Source: Pygmaiobacter massiliensis
GTDB lineage: Bacteria > Bacillota > Clostridia > Oscillospirales > Ruminococcaceae
Assembly (NCBI RefSeq): GCF_900199435.1
Contig: NZ_OAML01000003.1
Location: 1,753,166 to 1,817,165 of the forward strand
Direction of reading: 5' to 3'
DNA length: 64,000 bases
This document shows positions 24,302-33,489 of the stretch, piece by piece (the stretch's first letter is position 1; each line of letters starts with the position of its first letter). The position numbers and the translations under genes are program-made. Under the pieces are notes generated by a model, which saw only the letters and a list, made by a program, of their open reading frames with translations, did not search any database and was not told the DNA's origin.

Positions 24302-25597
24302 TTATTCATAACGCAGTGCTTCAATGGGGTCCAGCTTAGAAGCATTATTGGCAGGGTAGTAGCCAAAGAAAACGCCGATGCCCATAGAAAATGCGACTGC
24401 GATAAGAATTGCAGGGATAGAAGGTTTGGCGGGGAATTTCATCAGCGTCGCGCCGATGCTGCCCAGTGAAACGCCGAGCACCACACCAATAATACCGCCG
24501 ATGAGGCAGATAATCATTGCCTCTACGATAAACTGAAACCGTATTACCCGGCCTTTTGCACCAAGAGCCATACGTACACCAATCTCGCGGGTACGCTCGG
24601 TTACCGACACCATCATGATATTCATGACGCCGATGCCGCCCACCAGAAGAGAGATGGCGGCCACCGCGCTGATGCCAAGCTTTACATTGCCAAGCATCTT
24701 GTTCATAGATTTAAGCATGCTTTCCATGCTGCTTGCGGTGGCGGTGAATTTGGGGTTGCGGGTGTAAAAGCTGGAAAAATAGGTTCCCGTATCGCGCAAA
24801 AACTTTGCGCTGTCGGTATCTTGTTTCGGGCGCACCGTTAAGGTGCGGTAACCTGCGGGCGACTGCATCGATTGCTTTGCCGTGCCGATGGGCAGGTAGA
24901 CATTGGTTTCGGTATCGGCATTGCCCGGCTTGCCGTCCGGCTGCTTATACTGGTAAACACCGCAGATGTAAAGGCGCAGGTTTTTGCCGCCTACATCTGC
25001 TGCAAAGCTTTTACCGAGTGCCTGCTGCGGGGTTACCTTGCCGCCAAAATATCGCTTTACAAAAAGGTCGCTGACTACGCCGACAGCGCGCCCGGTGCGA
25101 GAATCTGCATCGGTTACATAACGGCCAGAAAGCATCTGTATTTTTTCAAGCACGGCATTGTCAGCGTTGGTCCCCACAAGGGTTACATTCGCTTTGTACC
25201 GACCATTGGTCAGCTTGGCGCTGCCGATGTTTTCGGTAACCGAAATTGCTTCAATCACCGAAGAAAAAGTTTTGCGGTAAGACGCAATCATCTCGTCGGT
25301 CAAAAAGTCTTTTGAAGTAGGTTCGACATACTCATAGCTGTAATCAAAAGAGCTGTCGTCGCTGGCCATATCGTCGGTGAACATCGGCATATCCTTTTGC
25401 TCAATGTTCACGGTTACATTTCGTGCGCCAAAGCCGGACATTTCTGCATTCAGTGAGCCGGTAAGCGAGTCACCAATGGTTACGATAGTGATAACCGAGC
25501 CGATGCCGATGATGATACCGAGCATCGTTAAAAGCGCACGAAGCTTATTTGCCATAAGGCTGGAGAGCGCAAGGCGCACATTTTCAAACACTGACAT
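24302..25597 (-). CDS. MacB-type ABC transporter permease
   Basis: The 431-residue protein has an N-terminal helix (LTMLGIIIGIGSVITIV), a large extracellular MacB_PCD domain (residues ~45-280) and three C-terminal helices with the FtsX signature SVTERTREIGVRMALGAKG near 330. It ends PIEALRYE, typical of the family. It works with the ATPase encoded upstream (genes overlap by 14 bp) and the HlyD-type adaptor as a tripartite-like exporter. In Gram-positives such systems expel antimicrobial peptides or lipid-active compounds. Expression is probably controlled by the two-component system at 28-30 kb, from shared promoter boxes. Confidence 0.92.
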   Translation of the reverse strand: MSVFENVRLALSSLMANKLRALLTMLGIIIGIGSVITIVTIGDSLTGSLNAEMSGFGARNVTVNIEQKDMPMFTDDMASDDSSFDYSYEYVEPTSKDFLTDEMIASYRKTFSSVIEAISVTENIGSAKLTNGRYKANVTLVGTNADNAVLEKIQMLSGRYVTDADSRTGRAVGVVSDLFVKRYFGGKVTPQQALGKSFAADVGGKNLRLYICGVYQYKQPDGKPGNADTETNVYLPIGTAKQSMQSPAGYRTLTVRPKQDTDSAKFLRDTGTYFSSFYTRNPKFTATASSMESMLKSMNKMLGNVKLGISAVAAISLLVGGIGVMNIMMVSVTERTREIGVRMALGAKGRVIRFQFIVEAMIICLIGGIIGVVLGVSLGSIGATLMKFPAKPSIPAILIAVAFSMGIGVFFGYYPANNASKLDPIEALRYE

Positions 25598-26309
25598 AGT
25601 GGCCCTCCTGTCTATGGTCGTCTATAATGTTGCCGTCCTTTAAAGTGATAATGCGGGGGCATTCCGCAGCAAGCTCGCGGCTGTGGGTGATAAGTACGAT
25701 GGTTTTGCCTTGCTCGCGGTGCAGCTTGTGGAAGATATCCATTACCGTACGGCTGGTGTTGCTGTCCAGCGCGCCAGTCGGTTCGTCCGCCAGCAAAATA
25801 GCGGGGTCATTGACCAGGCTGCGGGCAATGGCAACACGCTGTTTTTGACCGCCGGAAAGCTCGCTGGGCTGGTGGCCGCTGCGCTGGCCCATGCCCACCA
25901 TTTCCAGCAGTTCTGCCGCGCGCTCTTCACGCAGTTTGCGCGAAGCACCGGCATACAGCATCGGCAACTCTACATTCTTTTTTGCAGTGGTGCGGCCAAT
26001 GAGGTTGAAGTTTTGAAAAATAAAGCCGATCTTGGTATTGCGTACATCGCTCATTTCGTCGCGCCCAGCTTTGCGCACGTCGACACCGTCCAAAAAATAA
26101 GAACCATTGGTCGGCTGGTCGAGCACGCCGATAATATTCATCAAGGTTGATTTGCCGGAGCCGGATTCGCCCACGATGGCAACGAATTCGCCGCGGTAGA
26201 CGTCGAGATCGATACCATGCAGAATTTCCAACTCATTTTCGCACCCTACATTATAGGTTTTGATAATGCCGCGCATTTGAATGAGCGGCGTCTGGTCGTA
26301 CTGCTGCAT
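25584..26309 (-). CDS. MacB-type ABC transporter ATPase
   Basis: The 241-residue ATP-binding subunit has Walker A GESGSGKST, signature LSGGQKQRVAIARSL, Walker B AILLADEPTGALD and the switch His in VLITHSREL. The start at 26309 has GGAGCAG upstream and overlaps the adaptor stop as TAATG; its own end overlaps the permease start by 14 bp. Both overlaps imply translational coupling. The LolD/MacB-type sequence places it in the FtsX-permease family of exporters rather than importers. Confidence 0.93.
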   Translation of the reverse strand: MQQYDQTPLIQMRGIIKTYNVGCENELEILHGIDLDVYRGEFVAIVGESGSGKSTLMNIIGVLDQPTNGSYFLDGVDVRKAGRDEMSDVRNTKIGFIFQNFNLIGRTTAKKNVELPMLYAGASRKLREERAAELLEMVGMGQRSGHQPSELSGGQKQRVAIARSLVNDPAILLADEPTGALDSNTSRTVMDIFHKLHREQGKTIVLITHSRELAAECPRIITLKDGNIIDDHRQEGHYVSV

Positions 26310-27880
26310 TACATCTGCTCCATTCGGTTGACATTGGAATTGACCGATTCGGCAAGGTCGCTCCAAGAGGCATCTGCAAGCACCTCAAGTCCTTCTTCGA
26401 TGCCGGTGCCGGACACTTCGATAGAATAATCATTTTTGATGCCGGTGGTTACGGGCATATCTTTAAAGCTGCCGTCCGGCTGTTTTGCGCGCAAAAAGGT
26501 TTTGCCCGCATCATCTGTTTTAATTGCGTCCAGCGGCACGCTCAGTACGCCGGGTTTGCTGTCAATGATAATCTCCGCTTTTGCTTTGGTGCCGATGAAC
26601 AGCCCTTCAGGGTGGTCTACCGTGATGTCAGCAGAAAAACCAGCGGCATCGCCGGTGCCGGCGGTCGGAGAAATGCGGGTGAGGGTGCCCATGATTTTGT
26701 CGGGGGAAGCGTCGCTCTGGATGCTGGCTTTCATGCCGACTTTCACTTTGCTGACGTCATATTCTGCGATACGAACCGCAATGACCAGCTTTTCGGTGGA
26801 CTGAATGGTTGCAACGGTGCCGTTGGCGTTGCTGCCGAGGGTAACTTTCAAATCCGTAATTTTGCCGGAAGTTTCTGCTTTGAGAATGGTTTCGCTCAAT
26901 TTTTTGTTCAGGTCATCCAGCTCGGTGCTAGAGCTGCCTTTTTTGACTGCATTCAGTGCAGAAATCATCGTATCCGTAAGGCTGGCAATGTTGGTGTCGA
27001 TGTCATTCATCGTCCGGGTGCGGTTAGCATTCGCAGCGTTCAGCTCTTCCTGTGCCTTATTTTTTGCGGCAAGGCGTGCATCGTTTTCTTGCACGGCAGC
27101 GGTGTAAGCTGCGCTGTAAGTATCATAGCTGTAAAGGGTTTTTGCATTGGCAAGTTCGGTCTGTTTTGCGGTCGCGTTTGCCTGTGCGGCAGTGTAAGCG
27201 TTATACAAATCTCCAGAAGTAGCTCCGCCGCCTGCAATCCACGCATCGTAAGCAGCCTGCTTTGCAGCCTCGGCAGAATCTGCTGCGGACTGCGCGGAAG
27301 AAATCGCGCTGGTCATCAAATCATAGTTGCTTTTTGTATTTTTATAAGTATCGGAATAAGCGGCAAGGTTTGCTTCGGCATTGCTCAGCGCTTGCTTTGC
27401 AGTGGCCACGAGGCTATCTTGGTTGGTCAGCTCACGCTGTTTGGCTGCTTTTGCATCATCCACTGCGCGGCGTGATTTGTCATAAGCCTCTTGCAGCTTG
27501 GTTTTATCCTCGGCAAGCATCTTTTTCTTTTCGGCAATTTCTTTTTCGATGCTGTCGCTGGAAAGGGTGCAGATAATATCGCCTTTTTTTACGATATCGC
27601 CCACCTTAACGTTTAGAGCGGTTACTTTTGCGGTAAGGGTAGTTGCTACTGAAGAAACCTCTGCACTTTCTACGGTGCCGCTGACGTTGACCGAATTGTT
27701 CAAATCGCCTTTTTCCAAAAAAACGGTACGGGCGAAATCAAGCGACTCGCTGGAAGCGGAAGCAGCCTTGCTGCGGCCTGCCCATATTGCCGCCCCACTA
27801 GCACCGATAACGACCACCAGTGCCAGTGCAATGACACGCTTTTTGTTTTTGAAAATGCCTTTTAGCCGATTTAGTTTCAT
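26309..27880 (-). CDS. HlyD/MacA-like membrane fusion (adaptor) protein
   Basis: The 523-residue protein has one N-terminal membrane helix (residues ~16-31), an incomplete lipoyl domain (SSVATTLTAKVTALNVKVGDIVKKGDII at ~76-103), a long alpha-helical coiled-coil hairpin rich in Ala/Lys/Gln (residues ~110-325), the second lipoyl half (GKITDLKVTLG) and a beta-barrel (IAEYDVSKVKVGM, then GLFIGTKAKAEI). It links transporter to the cell wall side. The coiled coil of >200 residues is long for a Firmicute adaptor. It is the first gene of the operon, preceded by a TACGGAGGAG site and the four-box promoter. Confidence 0.9.
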   Translation of the reverse strand: MKLNRLKGIFKNKKRVIALALVVVIGASGAAIWAGRSKAASASSESLDFARTVFLEKGDLNNSVNVSGTVESAEVSSVATTLTAKVTALNVKVGDIVKKGDIICTLSSDSIEKEIAEKKKMLAEDKTKLQEAYDKSRRAVDDAKAAKQRELTNQDSLVATAKQALSNAEANLAAYSDTYKNTKSNYDLMTSAISSAQSAADSAEAAKQAAYDAWIAGGGATSGDLYNAYTAAQANATAKQTELANAKTLYSYDTYSAAYTAAVQENDARLAAKNKAQEELNAANANRTRTMNDIDTNIASLTDTMISALNAVKKGSSSTELDDLNKKLSETILKAETSGKITDLKVTLGSNANGTVATIQSTEKLVIAVRIAEYDVSKVKVGMKASIQSDASPDKIMGTLTRISPTAGTGDAAGFSADITVDHPEGLFIGTKAKAEIIIDSKPGVLSVPLDAIKTDDAGKTFLRAKQPDGSFKDMPVTTGIKNDYSIEVSGTGIEEGLEVLADASWSDLAESVNSNVNRMEQM

Positions 27881-27938
27881 AAAATGCTCCTCCGTATTCT
27901 ATCGCAGTTGCTGCGTTTGTTCACTTTCTACATTTGCC

Positions 27939-27991
27939 ATTTTAAAATGTTACTCTTAACCCTGCCTTTACCCAGCCTTAAGGTTTCTTAA
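27939..27991 (-). promoter_or_regulatory. Four-box response-regulator array and -10 of the MacAB-type operon
   Basis: Read on the minus strand, the hexamers TTAAGA (27986-27991), TTAAGG (27976-27981), TAAAGG (27965-27970) and TTAAGA (27954-27959) recur at 10, 11 and 11 bp. Then 9 bp later comes TAAAAT (27939-27944) as -10. There is no consensus -35, fitting activation by a PhoB/OmpR-type regulator. The same array, with the same spacing, precedes the regulator gene. Confidence 0.75.
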
Positions 27992-28004
27992 GGAAAAGAA
28001 AACC

Positions 28005-28042
28005 AAAAAAATCCCCCGGCTATGATAGCCGGGGGATTTTTT
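28005..28042 (-). terminator. Terminator of the two-component operon
   Basis: A 17-bp perfect stem with a 3-nt loop (ATCCCCCGGCTA arm, 28011-28022) has A-run/T-run flanks. It starts inside the stop codon of the kinase gene at 28041. Confidence 0.93.
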
Positions 28043-29657
28043 ATGCTAATGGAAGTGTGAGGTCAAATTGTGTAATATAAGGCAAATGCGGCTTGGAAAC
28101 AAGGCAAATGCTGCCGCCATGCGCCTGTGCTACCTTTTTGCTGATAGCCAGCCCAAGGCCAGAGCCCTGACGGTTATTGCGCGAATCATCGCCTACCACA
28201 AAGGGGTCAAACAGAGCATTTGCAATCTCTTCGGGAATGCCCACGCCGTTGTCTGCTACAGTAACAATAACATGCTTTGCCAGCGGCGAGATGGAAAAGT
28301 AAATTGTAGTACCTTTGGGATTATGCTTGATGCTGTTGACAATCAAATTTTCAAATACCCGGTGCAGCGCCATGCGGTCGATATTGCAATAAACAGGTTC
28401 ATCGGGAATCTCAATTTCGAGAGAGAAGCCTGCAAGGTCAATTTCGCTGTATTTGGCAGCAAGGTATTCGCGCGCATATTCGCAAAGGTCGCAGCGTTCA
28501 AGGTCGACGCGGAAATCCGGATGGTCGAGCTTGCTGTACTCATAAAATGTATTAATTAAGTCATTCAATAAGGTCGACTTATGGTAGATGGTCATGAGAT
28601 ACTGCTCTTTTTTATCTTCCGGAATCAGCCCGTCGCAGATGGCTTTGGAATACCCTTGAATCACGGTAATCGGTGTTTTTAAATCGTGAGAAATGTCCGC
28701 CAGCATCTTTTGGCGGCCCGCTTCCAGCTTACATCGCTGGGCTTCGCTTTCGGTAAGGCGGTGCGAAAGTTCGCAAAAACTCTCATTAATCTGCACCAGC
28801 TCGGCCGGGCCGGTGTTGAGGGGCTCGGGCTGGGCCCCGCCGCGGTCAAATGCGACAATGGCATGGTTAAGTTGCTGCATGGGGCGTTTCACCTTTTGGT
28901 TCATCCATAAAATAAAAATAGCAACGAGAATGACGTAGAGGGCAAGAAAACTGTAAACAGCAAGGTCTTGCAACCGGGCAGCCCGCGTGAACTCTGCATC
29001 AGACGCATAGCCGAGGTAGAATAGCAGTGTAAGGGGTTCGCCCTTGGCGTTGTGGAAAGGCATCTGCTGAACGGTTCGCCCGTCGGGCAAAGAGTGAGTC
29101 AGCAGTTCATATTCGCTTTTGGTCAGCTGCGTGTTTCCGGTAGGGGATTCGCCAATGACAACTTTGTAAGTATCGTCGACTACAAGCAATCTGCCGGATT
29201 GGAAACCATCTGCGGTGTAGCGGTAATCTGCCACAACGGTTTGAGCATGTTTTTGGTCTAGATCGTATTTCAGCACTTCGCGGTAGACGTAGCGGGAGTC
29301 GAGCGGGATGCAGGCAAGCTCACCCGGTGTGTAAGCAGAATGGGTTGCAACTCCGCTGGAGTAAAGCAAAACGCCGTTTGCGTCCAGCACCTCGATAGAG
29401 CTGCGTGAGCCAAACAGTTTTTTTACCGGCAGACGGCCGTATTCCCCAGCAATCAGGTGTTTTTCGTACTTTAAAATATCTTCTGGTTCAGAGTGAAGCA
29501 CTAAGGAAGAAAACTGCCAGGAATTAAAAGAAAACAATGCCACGGCAGCCAGCACCAACACCAGTGTGAAAATCAGAAAATTGCGCACCAGTAAGCTGAA
29601 AAACGTGTGTACATGGGGGCGGCGATTTTTAATCTTTGCTTTCAATTTTATACCCAA
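28041..29657 (-). CDS. Sensor histidine kinase
   Basis: The 538-residue membrane kinase has helices at residues ~25-45 and ~225-245 flanking a ~180-residue extracellular sensor domain. A HAMP-like linker follows, then H-box SHDLKTP with phosphoacceptor His324, N box ENLIVNSIKHN, G1 DNGVGI, F box DPFVVGD and G2 GSGLGL. Its start overlaps the response regulator end by 29 bp, so the pair is co-translated. The large sensor domain could detect a cell-envelope compound directly. The promoter boxes connect it to the MacAB-type exporter. Confidence 0.95.
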   Translation of the reverse strand: MGIKLKAKIKNRRPHVHTFFSLLVRNFLIFTLVLVLAAVALFSFNSWQFSSLVLHSEPEDILKYEKHLIAGEYGRLPVKKLFGSRSSIEVLDANGVLLYSSGVATHSAYTPGELACIPLDSRYVYREVLKYDLDQKHAQTVVADYRYTADGFQSGRLLVVDDTYKVVIGESPTGNTQLTKSEYELLTHSLPDGRTVQQMPFHNAKGEPLTLLFYLGYASDAEFTRAARLQDLAVYSFLALYVILVAIFILWMNQKVKRPMQQLNHAIVAFDRGGAQPEPLNTGPAELVQINESFCELSHRLTESEAQRCKLEAGRQKMLADISHDLKTPITVIQGYSKAICDGLIPEDKKEQYLMTIYHKSTLLNDLINTFYEYSKLDHPDFRVDLERCDLCEYAREYLAAKYSEIDLAGFSLEIEIPDEPVYCNIDRMALHRVFENLIVNSIKHNPKGTTIYFSISPLAKHVIVTVADNGVGIPEEIANALFDPFVVGDDSRNNRQGSGLGLAISKKVAQAHGGSICLVSKPHLPYITQFDLTLPLA

Positions 29658-30327
29658 GCCCCCTTACGGTTTTAATATACCGCGGACTTCTGGGATCCTC
29701 CTCCAGCTTATCGCGCAGCTTAGAAATATGCACCATCATGGTGTTATCGTCATTTTCAAAGTATTCGCCGTTAATGCTTTCGTAAATTTGTACTTTGGTG
29801 AAAATGCGCCCTGGCGATTTCATCAAAAGTGCCAAAATTTTGTATTCGGTAGGAGTAAGCGAAATTTCAGTATCGTTTTTCCAAAGGGTGCAGGTTGAAG
29901 TATCCAGCACCAAATCGCCTACACAAAGCCGGTCAGAGCTTGTGGCAGCATCTGCGCCTAAATCGTAAAAACGGCGCAGTGCCGCTTTTACGCGTGCAAT
30001 AATCTCCAGCGGGTTAAAAGGCTTGGTGAGATAGTCATCAGCGCCTAGCCCAAGGCCTAAAATTTTATCGCTGTCCTGATTTTTTGCAGAAAGAATCAGA
30101 ATAGGCAGGTTACTAACCTCTCGCAGTTTTTTGGTTAGCTCGTAGCCGTTCATCTTCGGCATCATAATATCCAGCACGGCAAGGTCGACTTTGGTTTCTT
30201 TGGCAATGCGCAACGCATCTTCGCCATTGTTGGCAGAGAGTATCTCGTACCCCTCGTTTGAGAGATAGAGGGTCAGCAGCTCTACGATATCCTCATCGTC
30301 TTCGGCTACTAAAATTTTATAATTCAC
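29629..30327 (-). CDS. OmpR/PhoB-family response regulator
   Basis: The 232-residue regulator has a receiver domain (acidic pocket EDD at 9-11, phosphoacceptor Asp53 in VLDIMMP, Lys in TKPF) and a C-terminal winged helix (LTPTEYKILALL, then VHISKLRDKLE, VRGLGYK). It starts with GTG behind GGGAGG. The partner kinase follows directly. Four TTAAGG-like boxes lie upstream of its own gene and of the exporter operon, so it probably activates both and is autoregulated. Confidence 0.96.
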   Translation of the reverse strand: MNYKILVAEDDEDIVELLTLYLSNEGYEILSANNGEDALRIAKETKVDLAVLDIMMPKMNGYELTKKLREVSNLPILILSAKNQDSDKILGLGLGADDYLTKPFNPLEIIARVKAALRRFYDLGADAATSSDRLCVGDLVLDTSTCTLWKNDTEISLTPTEYKILALLMKSPGRIFTKVQIYESINGEYFENDDNTMMVHISKLRDKLEEDPRSPRYIKTVRGLGYKIESKD

Positions 30328-30359
30328 AGTGCGGCCCTCCCTGTGGGTTTAATGATTTT

Positions 30360-30457
30360 ATTATACGACGAAATTTGCATGCGGCAAGCGTCGATGTTGA
30401 AAAAAGTATAAAATACTGCTCTTAAAGTGACCTTTAGGCAACCTTAATTTTCCTTAA
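30360..30457 (-). promoter_or_regulatory. Two promoters of the two-component operon, one with the four-box array
   Basis: On the minus strand TTAAGG (30452-30457), TTAAGG (30442-30447), TAAAGG (30431-30436) and TTAAGA (30420-30425) are spaced 10, 11 and 11 bp. TATACT (30405-30410) follows 9 bp later, exactly the layout of the exporter promoter. A second, ordinary promoter lies closer to the gene: TTGCCG (30382-30387), 16 bp, TATAAT (30360-30365), suited to basal expression. Confidence 0.75.
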
Positions 30458-30472
30458 GAAATGCGAGATAAC

Positions 30473-30509
30473 AAAAGCACCATACTTTTCCACAAAGTAC
30501 GGCGCTTTT
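30473..30509 (-). terminator. Terminator of ptsI
   Basis: A hairpin with arms near 30473-30488 and 30493-30508 (AAAAGC and TACTTT segments pair, two A-C mismatches) has a T4 tail on the minus strand, 14 bp past the ptsI stop. Confidence 0.7.
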
Positions 30510-30522
30510 GTTGAAAATCAAA

Positions 30523-32127
30523 TCAATCCAGATGAAAACTGCGCACCGCTTCGCGCAGGGGTAAAACGGCAGCGGGGGAAACCGAAAGCTCGGTAATACC
30601 CATGCGCAGAAAAGCTTCTGCTAAAGCCGGGTCTGCCGCGGCTTCGCCGCAGACGGCGACCGGCTTGCCGTACCGGCGTGCACTTTCGGCGGCAACCGAG
30701 ATTAAGCCCAGCACGGCGGGGTGGTGTGGGTCACAGAGCGCGGCAACAGCAGGGTTGGTACGGTCGGCAGCCAGGGTATACTGGGTAAGGTCGTTGGTGC
30801 CGATGCTGAAAAAGTCCACCTCCTGCGCCAGAGAATCGCTGATGAGTGCCGCGGCAGGGGTTTCAATCATAATGCCAAATTCAAAACTGCCCACCTCATA
30901 ACCGCCAGCGGTAAGAGCGGTTTTTTGCAGGGCAACAAAGCGTTTAATTTCCCGCACCTCGGCCAGCGAGATAATGAGCGGAAACATCACTGCAAGATGC
31001 CCGAATTTGGCGGCACGCAGCAATGCGCGGATTTGAGCGGCAAACAAATCTCTTCGCGCAAGCGAAACGCGAATGGCCCGGCAGCCCAAAGCCGGGTTTG
31101 GTTCTGCCGGCAGCGGCAGGCAGGGCGCCTGCTTGTCGGCACCGATGTCCAATGTGCGGATGACAACGCGCTGCCCATGCATCTCTGTCAGCACTGATTT
31201 GTATGCTTCAAACTGCATTTCTTCGGTCGGTGGCGTGGGGGAAGAGAGAAACAGAAATTCGCTGCGCATCAAGCCAACGCCCTCGGCACCATTTTTGAGC
31301 GCACTTTCCACCTCGTCCGGTGTGCCGATGTTTGCAGCGATAATCACTTTGTGTCCATCGGCGGTGCGGCTTTCTTCGGCAGCTAAGCGGTGCAGCTGTT
31401 CGTTGCGCTGTGTCTGTTTTTTCAAAGCGGCCTCGTAGCGGCACAAGGTGGCGGTATCGGGATCGGCAATTACAATGCCGGAGCTGCCGTCAAGGATAAG
31501 CAGCGTGCTGGCGTCCACCGTGCGCAACGCCTCACCCAACCCGACCACCGCAGGAATGCCTTTTGCCCGCGCCAAAATCGCCGCGTGGGATGCGGCTGTG
31601 CCATCTTCGGTGGCAAAGCCGCAGACGATGGCGGGGTCAAACGAGGCGGTGTCTGCCGCAGAGAGCTCGGCCGCACAGAGAATACAGCGGGTGTGGGGCT
31701 GGGCGGCGACCTGGCCGGACAACAGACGCAGCAATCGGGTGCCGATTTCGCGTACATCAGCCGCCCGCTCGCGCATATAGGCGCTGTCCATTTCTTCAAA
31801 CATCGAAGAGAATTCGCCAACCGCAGCTTTTACCGCAGAGGTCGCGCTGTGCTGCTGCAGGGTAATAATGCGGCGCACGGTATCCAAAAAATCTTCATCG
31901 GTAAGCATCATGGCGTGGGTTGCAAAAATTTCACGCGCTTCTCGGGTGGTACCTTCTTCTCTTAAAGCAAGCAGCTCTGCAAGCGCTGCTTTGCGAGCAC
32001 CTTCAAAATGCGAAAGCTCTTCGCCCGGCGACAGCTGCTGGCGGGCGGGCGCGGGGGCTTGTTGTTGCCGAAAACAGGGGGCAATGCAAATGCCGCCCGA
32101 AGCTGCGGTACCTTGGAATTGTTTCAT
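30523..32127 (-). CDS. ptsI: Phosphoenolpyruvate-protein phosphotransferase (PTS enzyme I)
   Basis: This cytoplasmic enzyme transfers phosphate from PEP to HPr, the first step of PTS sugar uptake. The 534-residue protein carries the phospho-His site GTAASHAAILARAKGIP (His181), the PEP-binding CRAIRVSLARRD, MIETPAA and the C-terminal IGTNDLTQYTLAADR and VCGEAA motifs. It is ~35 residues shorter than usual enzyme I; the shortening is spread over the N-terminal HPr-binding region. Start 32127 has AAAAGGAG upstream. No HPr or PTS permease gene is next to it; that is unusual but known in clostridia. It diverges from the M42 peptidase gene. Confidence 0.95.
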   Translation of the reverse strand: MKQFQGTAASGGICIAPCFRQQQAPAPARQQLSPGEELSHFEGARKAALAELLALREEGTTREAREIFATHAMMLTDEDFLDTVRRIITLQQHSATSAVKAAVGEFSSMFEEMDSAYMRERAADVREIGTRLLRLLSGQVAAQPHTRCILCAAELSAADTASFDPAIVCGFATEDGTAASHAAILARAKGIPAVVGLGEALRTVDASTLLILDGSSGIVIADPDTATLCRYEAALKKQTQRNEQLHRLAAEESRTADGHKVIIAANIGTPDEVESALKNGAEGVGLMRSEFLFLSSPTPPTEEMQFEAYKSVLTEMHGQRVVIRTLDIGADKQAPCLPLPAEPNPALGCRAIRVSLARRDLFAAQIRALLRAAKFGHLAVMFPLIISLAEVREIKRFVALQKTALTAGGYEVGSFEFGIMIETPAAALISDSLAQEVDFFSIGTNDLTQYTLAADRTNPAVAALCDPHHPAVLGLISVAAESARRYGKPVAVCGEAAADPALAEAFLRMGITELSVSPAAVLPLREAVRSFHLD

Positions 32128-32336
32128 ATTTGCTGCGCTCCTTTTTTGTTCTTGCCTGTCCAAAGGCAATGCTCTTGTTACGAGATATGCGCCGCCGAAA
32201 AAAGATATACGGTGTTTTGGTTTTGTGTTATACTGAATGCGGTAAAAAGATTTGTTTCGACACAAATTCCCCAACGCTGGCGCAACCTTGCAAAGGCGGA
32301 TTTTGAGAGGGTACGAAACAGAAGGAGAAACGCAAA

Positions 32337-33359
32337 ATGACAGATTATATTTTAGAGCAGCTGCGTGCGCTGGTCGCCATCGACAGCCCGAGCGGCTTTA
32401 CTGAAAAAGTAACGGCTTATGTATTGCAGGAGCTTACCCGCCTGGGCTTTGCGCCGCAGCGCACCGCAAAGGGCGGCGTGCTGTGCTGCCTTGGCGGCAG
32501 CGGCAACGGCCTGCTGCTTACCGGCCATATTGATACCCTTGGCGGCATGGTGGCTGCCGTAAAACCCAACGGGCGTCTGCGCATTTCGCCGGTAGGCGGG
32601 CTTTCTGCAAACAACTGTGAAGCCGAAAACTGCCGTGTTTATGGCCGTTTTGGCGGTGTGGTAGAAGGCTGCCTGCAGCTTTGTAGCCCCAGCGTACACG
32701 TAAATAAAAATTACAGCGAAGAAAAACGTGATTTTACCACGATGGAAGTAGTGCTTGACGCTGTTGTGCATACCAAAGAAGAAACCGAAGCGCTTGGCGT
32801 TTCGGTAGGTGATTATGTTTGCTTTGACCCGCGGCTTACCGTAACGGAAACCGGCTACATCAAAAGCCGCTTTTTAGATGATAAGCTCTCGGTCGCTATT
32901 TTGCTGGGCCTTGCAAAATCAATCAGCGAAAAAGAAACGGTGCCGGCAAGAGAAGTGTGGCTGCACGTTACCGTATTTGAAGAGGTTGGCCACGGCGGCT
33001 GCGCCAGTGTGCCGGCAGGGGTGCAAGAGATTCTTGCAGTGGATATGGGCTGTGTCGGCGACGACCTTGGCTGTACCGAAACGCAGGTTTCCATCTGTGC
33101 AAAAGACAGCCGCGGACCCTATAACTATGACATGACCACAAAGCTGATTGCGCTTGCAAAAGAAGCAAAGCTGGACTACGCGGTGGATGTTTACCCCTAT
33201 TATGGCAGTGACGCAGATGCGGCACTGGAAGCAGGACACGACTTGCGGCACGCGCTGATTGGCGCTGGCGTTTATGCCAGCCACGGTTATGAGCGCAGCC
33301 ACAAGGAAGGTGTGAAAAACACCTACCAGCTAGTGAAAGCTTTTGTAGAAACGCTGTAA
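32337..33359 (+). CDS. M42-family metallo-aminopeptidase
   Basis: The 340-residue protein has M42 (FrvX/glutamyl aminopeptidase/TET) features: N-terminal IDSPSGFTEKVTAYV, the metal-binding GHIDTLG, LDDKLSVAILL, the EE pair in FEEVGHGG, AVDMG and the C-terminal SHGYERSHKEG His. Such cytoplasmic enzymes form large oligomers and trim N-terminal residues of peptides. GAAGGAGAA precedes the ATG. An extended -10 (TG-T-TATACT ending at 32234) lies ~100 bp upstream. It is divergent from ptsI and followed by a TetR gene with its own promoter. Confidence 0.9.
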   Translation: MTDYILEQLRALVAIDSPSGFTEKVTAYVLQELTRLGFAPQRTAKGGVLCCLGGSGNGLLLTGHIDTLGGMVAAVKPNGRLRISPVGGLSANNCEAENCRVYGRFGGVVEGCLQLCSPSVHVNKNYSEEKRDFTTMEVVLDAVVHTKEETEALGVSVGDYVCFDPRLTVTETGYIKSRFLDDKLSVAILLGLAKSISEKETVPAREVWLHVTVFEEVGHGGCASVPAGVQEILAVDMGCVGDDLGCTETQVSICAKDSRGPYNYDMTTKLIALAKEAKLDYAVDVYPYYGSDADAALEAGHDLRHALIGAGVYASHGYERSHKEGVKNTYQLVKAFVETL

Positions 33360-33419
33360 AGCAAACCGGCTTGCCGAAAAAACATTTTCTTGAAAATTCG
33401 CATTCTTAACAGGAAATGT

Positions 33420-33448
33420 TTGACCGGATGGTCTGGGTTTGATAAAAT
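33420..33448 (+). promoter_or_regulatory. Promoter with internal palindrome, probable TetR operator
   Basis: TTGACC (33420-33425) and TAAAAT (33443-33448) are 17 bp apart. A GACC-GGAT-GGTC palindrome (33422-33433) overlaps the -35 and spacer, the expected position for autorepression by the TetR protein encoded directly downstream. Confidence 0.6.
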
Positions 33449-33489
33449 AAAACGAATTGGGACCCAGCGAAAACGTTCCGGAGGAAATT

